Assembly (NCBI RefSeq): GCF_028009165.1
Contig: NC_079243.1
Span: 868,001-932,000, forward strand
Length of the DNA stretch: 64,000 nt
From: Akanthomyces muscarius
Lineage: Eukaryota > Ascomycota > Sordariomycetes > Hypocreales > Cordycipitaceae
Direction of reading: 5' to 3'
In this document: in pieces, positions 57,285 to 64,000 of the stretch
Position numbering within the stretch: the stretch's first letter is position 1
Layout of the letters: each line of letters opens with the position of its first letter
Position numbers and translations under genes: made by a program
The notes under the pieces: model-generated
Told to the model about the DNA's origin: nothing
The model's input: the letters and a program-made list of their open reading frames with translations, nothing else
The model's database searches: none

Positions 57285-57559
57285 CTCAGTTAATGAAGAG
57301 CGAAGAGTGATGGAAATGGCCGATTAAGAGGTAGAGAAGTAGGGTAAGACTACGTAATGATATAGGCGAGCAGATGTATTCATTTGTACATAACTAGATT
57401 CCTCATGCCAGTTAACATTGTTTTAAAAGAACTAGGGACCCACACAGTATCAGAAAGAATTCGACGTGAATGAGTCCCCTCTTAAAAGTTCATGGTACGT
57501 AATAGACAGCGTGGTAGTTAGTAGCTGCGCCACACATGATGACGACAGCTCGTATTCAG

Positions 57560-58870
57560 GGCTAAGTCAGTCCTACCTAGTCCTATTCTTTATATAGAGC
57601 AGGAACGAGAAGCCATGTCTAACAGGGATAATTATTCTAGTTTAATAGGGAAATAGTTATATAATGTAATAGGGACTATCCCCTGCCTTCCTTATACTTA
57701 TTTCCTCCTTTAAGCTTAATAATAGTTCTAATATACTATAGTAAGCGCTCTATCGAGCCCTATATCCTCTCTTAAGATAGCTCTTACTAAGCTACCTACT
57801 AAGCTATAATAGCTTCTTTCTAGCTCTTTAAAGTACCCTTTTTAGTAGTTATTCTTTTTATTTCTAGTTAGGTAGACTTAATAGGGTTAAGAATAGGGCT
57901 ATTACTAGGCTAAAGAAAGTACTAGACTAATAACTATTATAAATACATTATTAAATATAGTAGTTATAAGTTAGGGCTTTATTTTTTTAAATAAGGGTTT
58001 TAAGCTTTATAATAAATATAGGCTTTTATAAAAGATATTAGTTTTAATAATACAATCTTTATTTTAACTCTTATTTTATAATAACTATAAGCCTATATTT
58101 TATCCTTTATTTAACTATTTATATTTATCTACTCTTTTAAATGTCTTATATCTTTATATAAAAAGAGATTTTTTAATTTATAGTCTTATTCTTTTAGCTT
58201 ACTAGTACTTACTAATTAGCTTATTTATAGCTTTAAAGCCTTATATCTAAGTATATAAAAATATAATTTTATATATAATAACTATTATATCTTTTTTAAA
58301 ACTATTAAGTATATTAAGACTCTTAGTTAAAAAGCTATTTAAATAATTAGTAATTTATTCTTTTAGAATTAAAGACTATAAAACCACTTTATTTACTATA
58401 CTTAGTATCTAAAAGACCTAAGATTTAACTAATCTTAAATATAAGTTTAGAAGACTTAGTATTATAAACTTAAGTTTTAAGGTAAAAATAACCTTTTTAG
58501 TATAATAGAGGTGCGCTACTTGCTTATCTACGCCGCTTATTTATTAACCACGTTACTTATATTATAAATATAGAAATTAGTAAGGAAGAGGATTTTAATT
58601 AGTTTTAGATATTTTTTAATATTATAGTTAAATTATTAATAATTAAAAGTTAAAAGGTTAGTAAAGATATACTACTTACTTATTTATATTACTTATTTAT
58701 TAACTATATTATATACTTTTATAAATCTTTTATAATTTATTAATCTTTACTAATAGATAGTATAAAGCTATATTATAGCTACTATAAGTCTATAATATTA
58801 TTAAAAAGTGTTAAGCGTGTATTAATAAACACTTTATTAATACTATTAAGTGTTACTTTAATATTTTACA
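57560..58870. repeat. AT-rich RIP tract 3 with R repeat fragments
   Basis: 58,030-58,502 is the inverted interior of R (compare 37.8-38.3 kb). 58,503-58,555 is the least mutated copy of the R end (GGTGCGCTACTTGC and TTATTAACCACGTTA), and 58,556-58,727 is another R end in the direct orientation. The rest is unclassified TA-rich DNA. Confidence 0.7.
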
Positions 58871-59945
58871 CTATATATATTAGCGTATATTTAGCGTGGG
58901 ATAAGTTAGTTAAAGTAGACTTAGTAATAAGAAATAGGTCTATAGTGTTATACCAGGATTTAGTAAACTCGACTATATTTCCTACTTAGCTACACATCTA
59001 GTTGTAGAATAACTAGTCTACCCACTAGGTTAGAATAATAATATAGCATTTTATATCTTTTTTTCTCGACTTAACTGCGATACTAACTATTTAAAGTTCT
59101 ATAGTGGTTATAAAGGCCTATAAGAGCGCGGCGAGGCAGGGAAAGGTCGACAGTGTGTTAGTGTGACCAGCTAATATAACCGTCCTCTTAACTAGCCACA
59201 GCTTCTCTAGGCTAAACACGAAGATGCCGCCAAACTTGACTTTAGATACACTAAACATACTAGTTATATAATCTTTATAGTTAGTGCCTGTCTTAGCTAG
59301 ACTAAATTTAGGGCATTACTTGCTTAAGACTATAGTCACTCTAGCGTCTTTTCTCAGCTTAGAAAAACTCGACGGCACTAGATTACCAATCTTACCAGGG
59401 TAGTTTAGTGGTGCCTACTAAAAGGCGTCTAGGTCATTTATAGCCGCTATTATAGTAGAGAGAAAGTGGTTAACGCCTATTCTATCTATAATAAAGTGAT
59501 AGATAGAGTCAAATATAAGTATACTACTATCTACTAGAATCAGCTGAATGTAAGCGACGGGAATATAAGGGCCGTCTTTAGACAGTATATAGTCAGTATT
59601 TACTATAGACCTAATAAAGGCCCCCGCTAGGAAACCTTTATCCCACAGCTTTATATAAGCTGGATTCTCGTCGCCACGCATATCGCTGGTCATTAGCCTA
59701 ATTTGGTCGCCCTTACGCGTGTGCAGAACGATAACACCGGGCTGTTTCTTAGAGAGAGACAGCTTGCCGGCCATGTAAAGCGTGCGCAGACAAACGAGCG
59801 CAAGAGCCTCGTCGAGCTTCCCACGAAGCGCGTCCAGCGCAGGACGGTGGCCGTCCGTCTAGAAACAGTGCACCTGTTCTATGTATCCATGTAGGGCTGC
59901 TTGGGTCCACACCGTGAGCGGGCGGGTCGACCGTGGGAGCTTCAT
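58870..59945 (-). pseudogene. RIP-eroded gene of unknown family
   Basis: A minus-strand frame starting at the ATG at 59945 continues for over 300 codons with stops only of the TAG/TAA type in places where Gln or Trp codons are expected. From 59,774 to 59,418 it is open for 118 codons (VIVLHTRKGDQIRLMTSD, NPAYIKLWDKGFLAGAF, SKDGPYIPVAYIQLILVD). Past a double stop it goes on with protein-like text (LVPSSFSKLRKDARVTIV, VKFGGIFVFSLEKLW). The first 200 bp have normal composition and the remainder grows more TA-rich leftwards into tract 3. I know no family. It could be a repeat-borne gene or a host gene reached by RIP leaking from the neighbouring repeats. Confidence 0.55.
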
Positions 59946-60417
59946 CGGACATGATGGCGAGTTGTGGGCAGCAAAGGCAGCGAAAATATGGCGATTTCTG
60001 CTGAACAGCATGTCACTTGAAATAGCCTTTTTATAAAAAAAGAAATAGTTTGCGGACAAGGGATGATAATTCAAATTAGAACACGGTTATACGACGCCAG
60101 TAGATACTATAACGTTTGTGGTCACGCTGGTCGCACTAGGCACAGCCTTGAGGCCAGCAAGTTTTTTTTAAACATGTGCCACGCCCCCATCCTCCGTAGT
60201 GGCTTAGCCCTAAACACGAACTGTCGTCATTATATGTGGCGCAGCTACTGACTACCACGCTGTCTGCTACGTACTATGAATTAAAATTCTTGAAAGTTAC
60301 TTATTTACATCAAGTTCTTTCTGTTCCATTTTCTACTTACTCGAGCCACCTCTATACTACCGGCAGTCGAGTCCCCTTTTACAAGTTCCAAGCTGCCAAG
60401 TAGCAGCTATCTTCAAA
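59946..60417. other. Intergenic between the eroded gene and the next small gene
   Basis: About 470 bp where two divergent genes would share a promoter region. No further feature seen. Confidence 0.35.
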
Positions 60418-60846
60418 ATGGCAAGCAGTGCTTCTTTGTGCAACCTCTCTAGCGCACCAGAGTTCTTGGCAGCGCATCCCGAGATCCTCGTTGGCCGCCA
60501 GAAACTAACAGAGGCGGAAAACAATACCGGATGCGACACCTTCGAAATTGTGAACAGGCCCTTGAACAACCTCATTCTCATTCAAAGCTTCAATGCCGAC
60601 ACGCTGGAACGAGTTTACGTTGTTGCCCTCGTCGACGATCAAAAGGCATTAAACAGCTATAACGCGGCTGCTGACGACGATGAAGACGAGGACGGCGACT
60701 CCAGAAATGGCTGCGCCACGTGCGGCGTGGGAACTGGAACCGGAGGGCGCAAGCGAGGACCAGAAGACTATCTTTTCCCACGCATGGTGACTTGTGCAGA
60801 TACTTGCCCCGAAAAGCAGGTCGGACTGATGTGGCCGGGAAAATGA
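60418..60846 (+). CDS. Small unrecognised acidic protein, 142 residues
   Basis: The frame opens with AAAATGGCA. The first 85 residues are protein-like (FLAAHPEILVGRQKLTEAE, ERVYVVALVDDQKALNSYN), followed by an acidic run (ADDDEDEDGD) and a Cys-pair segment (NGCATCGVGTG) before a basic RKRG. No signal peptide, no known domain. The acidic-basic switch could suggest a nuclear or nucleic-acid-related protein, but this is weak. Confidence 0.5.
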   Translation: MASSASLCNLSSAPEFLAAHPEILVGRQKLTEAENNTGCDTFEIVNRPLNNLILIQSFNADTLERVYVVALVDDQKALNSYNAAADDDEDEDGDSRNGCATCGVGTGTGGRKRGPEDYLFPRMVTCADTCPEKQVGLMWPGK

Positions 60847-61779
60847 ATCAGCTTTTTCTGAGGCCCATTTAACGAGTCCCGGAATACTGTACTTAGACTA
60901 CAGTACAATACCCTACAAATATAATAAATACCTCCTTTAGTTGGATTCCTGATTGGTCATCTGCCTGTTTTGTCTCACACATATTGACAGCTTCCTATTC
61001 CATTCATTGCCCCTTTCGACATTGACGTGACGGCGCTATCAAAGACACCTAGGGAACAAAATGACTTATAACTCTATCGGCGGAAAGGATGGAAATGGGT
61101 TGCTAGGACACCGGATAGGTAGGCTTCTGCTGCCGGAAGCTGCTCCTAGCAAAAAACTACAATTGAGAGGAAACAGTTCTGTCTCGGTAGGTGCACAACT
61201 GCTGCCATTTCCCTTTGAGCCTGTCTTAATTAGTCGCCGCTCGCGACCTGCCAAGGCTTTTCTCTGTTAAGACAAGAGAAGAGCGGCTATCCACCAATTA
61301 GTCACTACTGTCTAAACACGATTTATCGCGGCGCCGATGCTCATGTTCTCGAGCCATTGCGTGGACATCTTGCACGGCCGAGCGCTTTAATTGTGAGCCT
61401 TCTACTTTTTTCACCCCTGAACAGCGAAAGCGGGGCAGGAGGCACCTTCACCGCTTCAAGTGATAGTTTTTTTTCTTTTTTTTTCTTTTTTGATAATATT
61501 TCGAATTCGCGTTGTTGTAATGAAAAGTGAGAAGTTGTTTGCATATGTTGTACATTTTGCTTGTATTTACCCATCATGTTAGCTCTAACATCACTAGCTT
61601 GCACAGCTCCTCCGACTGATCCACTTGTTTTTCTGAAGCTCAACTTTTAGAGAGTGCTACTAGGCATTTATGTAACATATCAACTCCATTTTTCGTACAG
61701 TAATAGAGTTTGGTTAAGAATGGAAGATCAATGGAACAAAAGGCCAGTGTGCCAGACAAAGGCAACATATAATCCGGTC
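60847..61779. other. Intergenic, no gene supported
   Basis: Contains pyrimidine tracts (61,468-61,490). A 69-codon plus-strand frame at 61,061 has an ATG but no protein-like pattern. Confidence 0.35.
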
Positions 61780-62307
61780 CTAGATCCCCTGTGCCATGGC
61801 CTGTGCAATTTCAATAAACTCTCCCGATCGTAGTTCGTGCGATAGAATAACTCGAATCGTATACGTCGTGGCCATGATCGAATCTAGCTCTAACTTTTTT
61901 TCCTGGACAACCTTCATGATGTGACACAGGAGCGTCTCCATGGGGAGCGACCGTGCCGCGCGGTACGCACACTCGACCGTGTCAATGTGCTGGCTCCGAA
62001 TGATAATGTCGACGCCCGGTGGGCCTGTATACTCTTGGTGGTCGCCATCGGATGCGGTTCGAATCTCGCCAGTGGCGGGATCGTAGTACTTGCCACCGAC
62101 AACGGGGGTTCGGGCCTCATCATGCCAGCCAGGGCCGTGGAACTCCAATGGGTGACGTGAGTCCATGGCCTGTACTTCTTTGTCGGGGAGATTTGTGAGG
62201 GAAGATCTGAGATGCAACCATTTAATGGAAGATGTGATGAAAATGGTCTTCTTCTGATGGAAAGTCTTCTTCTGATGGAAAGACGATGAAGAAGGCTGAG
62301 AGGCCAT
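61780..62307 (-). CDS. Unrecognised protein, 175 residues
   Basis: Single exon from the ATG at 62307. A direct 18-bp repeat near the start encodes FHQKKT twice. The central part (EFHGPGWHDEARTPVVGGKY, DPATGEIR) and the C-terminal helices (VDIIIRSQHIDTVECAYRAA, METLLCHIMKVVQEKKLELD) look like a folded domain. A shorter start at the in-frame Met before DSRHPLEFHGPG (near 62,166) is possible. No signal peptide with certainty. Family unknown. Confidence 0.55.
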   Translation of the reverse strand: MASQPSSSSFHQKKTFHQKKTIFITSSIKWLHLRSSLTNLPDKEVQAMDSRHPLEFHGPGWHDEARTPVVGGKYYDPATGEIRTASDGDHQEYTGPPGVDIIIRSQHIDTVECAYRAARSLPMETLLCHIMKVVQEKKLELDSIMATTYTIRVILSHELRSGEFIEIAQAMAQGI

Positions 62308-62470
62308 GAGAGACTACTTTTATAAGACGATAACACAACAGTGGACCTAAGGTAGGGCGCAGCAACAATAACGGATTGGTAGCGCCTGGCAGCCTGGTAG
62401 GAGCATTGCTTACGTGGCGATTTCATTACTACTAACTATTGTTTAGTTTAGGCTGCGCCTCGCTTAGTCC

Positions 62471-62620
62471 GACATTCGGGACTTCGTCGCTAATGGTGGC
62501 CGCTACCTTGATTTCTGTCTTGACGCGTACCTCACGGGCATTCGCTAGGTCTTACTCTACTAGCTGGCGGCACCGACATTAGTCCCGAGAGCGACGAAAA
62601 TGAAGATGACAGGGGTACTG
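62471..62620 (+). pseudogene. Decayed partial copy of the BPL_N gene
   Basis: The segment aligns with 55,110-55,250 of the intact gene, from GACATTCGGGACTTCGTCGC onward. It has lost one base and carries stop codons, and the two Gly flanking the catalytic Cys motif are now Asp codons (GAT and GAC, both G-to-A). The Cys codon itself remains. Similarity ends on both sides, so this is a fragment of a duplicated copy. Confidence 0.85.
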
Positions 62621-62788
62621 AATAAAAGTTCACCGCGGTATATACTGAGACCAGATGTCTTTTGGTTGCTGCTGAGTCGAATAGCAGGAGGACCAAAGCG
62701 GGCACCAGGACGGCCGGCGGTTGTAATCTAAACAACTTGCGAGCACTTTGGGATGAGCACTTGAAATAAAGGAAGCTGGTTTAGAAGC

Positions 62789-63046
62789 CTACCGTGTCGT
62801 GCGGCGCACCGAGATTCGCAAAGTCGAGCGCGTTTCTTTAGTCATCGTCGCAGAAGCAGTCTGTAATCGGCAGCGTGGCGAATCCAGCACCGTCAGAAAC
62901 GGCATCTGGGTCACCGCGCCGCCGCCTAATTCGCCATCATTCTTCACCAAGAAGCGAACCTGGACGCCTGGATTGTCGTAGTCGTACGCCAAGAGCCCGA
63001 TCACGGCCTGAGCCAGAGCTACCAACGCTGCGAGCTGCTGCTTCAT
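62789..63046 (-). CDS. Small secreted-protein candidate, 85 residues
   Basis: From the ATG at 63046 the protein begins with a clear signal peptide (MKQQLAALVALAQAVIGLLA). It continues with AYDYDNPGVQVRFLVKNDGE and GGGAVTQMPF. The last 35 residues are basic and poor in structure; another frame there reads DAVSDGAGFATLPITDCFCDD, so a frameshift may have displaced the true C-terminus. It is therefore either a small effector-like secreted protein or a recently broken one. Confidence 0.4.
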   Translation of the reverse strand: MKQQLAALVALAQAVIGLLAYDYDNPGVQVRFLVKNDGELGGGAVTQMPFLTVLDSPRCRLQTASATMTKETRSTLRISVRRTTR

Positions 63047-63873
63047 GTTCTTTGTCAATGATAGTGTAAAAAGATAAAAGTTTATACAGGATTAGAAAGG
63101 AGGGTAGAAAAAAGTAAGAAAAAAATAAGAACAGCTTGCTATTAAATACGTCTCCGGGAGAAGAGAAATAAATTGGGCGTGGTCCGCGCAACCTGTTTGC
63201 CGGCTGGGTTGGCCGATGGTCTACGCTGCGCGTGGAATGGTCATATCCATCACGAGTGGGTACGTCGCCCAGACGCCTCTGTAACAAAAATCTATCCATG
63301 GTCAAAGGAAGAAGGGATGAATTTCGACGTCGTCTTCTTTGGGAGAACAGTTTGTTACAGCATCTTCTAATAAAAGATGTGCCGTGGGGTGATCTCCCTT
63401 TGCGGAGCGTTGGCACTGTTTTGGCTGTCACTTGAGGCTCGTCATCGGCGGGCTGTGCAAATACACGCAATCGCCAGTCGTAAAGCCTTAGGTTGGCTAC
63501 TATGAGTCAACGCCGAAATACACACTGTAGCTCAAATGCATGAACTGGTCTCTGACGCTGCCATGAATTAAAGCTTCCTCTTCTTCTCTCTAGTTTTCAA
63601 GCTATTGAGCACGTCAGAAAAAGGATTGAGTCCTGAGCAAATCATCGTTTTAACCCTATTTACCACGACTCACACGGGCGTCGATCTACCATCAGAATTG
63701 AAACATCGGTAAACCCTCGTCTATTATCAGAGAGAAATTGTCCAGTGCCTCGGCCAGAATCCAATACACTCCTTTTCCTTCCCTACTACTTAGGATCCTG
63801 CGAATTCCTACTACTTAGGGTCCTGCGTATCCCTGACCTGGCTGAAGCGACGAGCGCTCGCCCTTCACCCACA
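63047..63873. other. Intergenic and promoter region of the last gene
   Basis: It includes two near-identical copies of CCTACTACTTAGG.TCCTGCG at about 63,782-63,804 and 63,807-63,828, shortly before the ATG at 63874. No other feature is supported. Confidence 0.4.
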
Positions 63874-64000
63874 ATGGGCTCGACGCTCGATTCTTTTCTC
63901 GAGTCTCTGAAACCTCCTAGTCTCGAATCTTGGTCTGGACAGTACGACGACAATGAAGGCCACGACACACACTGGGAGTTTGACTTTGCGCACATCCGTC
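63874..64000 (+). CDS. 5' end of a gene leaving the window
   Basis: An ATG in the context CACAATGGGC opens a frame through to the edge (42 codons), beginning MGSTLDSFLESLKPPSLESW and then an acidic, aromatic segment (YDDNEGHDTHWEFDF). Too short to name. Confidence 0.5.
   Translation, partial: MGSTLDSFLESLKPPSLESWSGQYDDNEGHDTHWEFDFAHIR

Noticed and set aside
61061..61270. 69-codon plus-strand frame with an ATG
   Set aside because: No protein-like pattern, and an antisense frame of the same length overlaps it.
1..64000. tRNA and rRNA genes
   Set aside because: I scanned by eye for conserved A- and B-box pairs and rRNA words and found none I would defend; a covariance-model search would be decisive.

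Overview
This window is nuclear DNA from a filamentous ascomycete. Genes carry short introns (54 to about 70 bp in most cases) with GTRNGT donors, CTAAC-type branch points and YAG acceptors. Gene-bearing parts are GC-balanced, while long tracts are extremely TA-rich and nearly free of CpG. Those tracts hold transposons whose coding remnants show the C-to-T/G-to-A signature of repeat-induced point mutation (RIP): Cys to Tyr, Trp or Gln to stop, catalytic Asp to Asn. A Sordariomycete, probably Hypocreales, fits the architecture and gene content. That placement is inference, as no species marker is visible.

Layout. (1) 1-16,470 is an ordinary gene-rich block. It holds a partial gene on the minus strand, an M20 (ArgE/DapE-like) metallopeptidase, a four-exon N-carbamoyl-amino-acid hydrolase/allantoate amidohydrolase-like M20 enzyme, a DUF6670-like protein, a secreted and probably GPI-anchored APP1-type (DUF2183) protein, a YtcJ-type amidohydrolase and a seven-helix RTA1-like membrane protein. 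Three hydrolases of C-N bonds within 11 kb suggest a loose nitrogen-scavenging neighbourhood. (2) 16,470-30,490 is a RIP-ruined tract. It contains a complete Ty3/gypsy element (Gypsy-A, 16,576-23,348, 397-bp LTRs, TSD TATAG, coding on the minus strand), fragments of the same family, two copies of a TA-rich repeat family called R here, and a much less mutated 247-bp solo LTR of a second family. (3) 30,490-36,160 is a small GC-balanced island with a secreted LIP-type lipase (411 aa), followed by a complete RIP-mutated Fot1/pogo transposon (33,536-35,367, long TIRs, TA duplication). (4) 36,170-49,260 is a second ruined tract: an R copy split by an inverted R copy and by a second complete gypsy element (Gypsy-B, 39,649-46,480, 247-bp LTRs, TSD GCTTT, polypurine tract), then a second Fot1-like transposon ending at 49,330. 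(5) 49,330-57,560 is an accessory gene region: an F-box/ankyrin-like protein, an unrecognised protein, a non-LTR reverse transcriptase scrap, a 36-bp minisatellite, a probable secreted BPL_N-domain protein and small unrecognised genes. (6) 57,560-59,945 is a third RIP tract that runs into the 3' part of a once protein-coding gene. (7) 59,945-64,000 holds small lineage-specific-looking genes, a broken second copy of the BPL_N gene (62,471-62,620), a small secreted-protein candidate and the 5' end of a gene that leaves the window.

The most informative content is the two-speed arrangement. Secreted or lineage-specific genes sit between RIP blocks, a duplicated gene has one intact and one decaying copy 7.4 kb apart, and the nested transposons can be put in time order from target-site duplications and differing RIP load. 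I did not find a clearly new functional system. The best candidates for unexplained biology are the R repeat family, the RIP-eroded gene at 58.9-59.9 kb and the 1.9 kb of Gypsy-B between integrase and 3' LTR.
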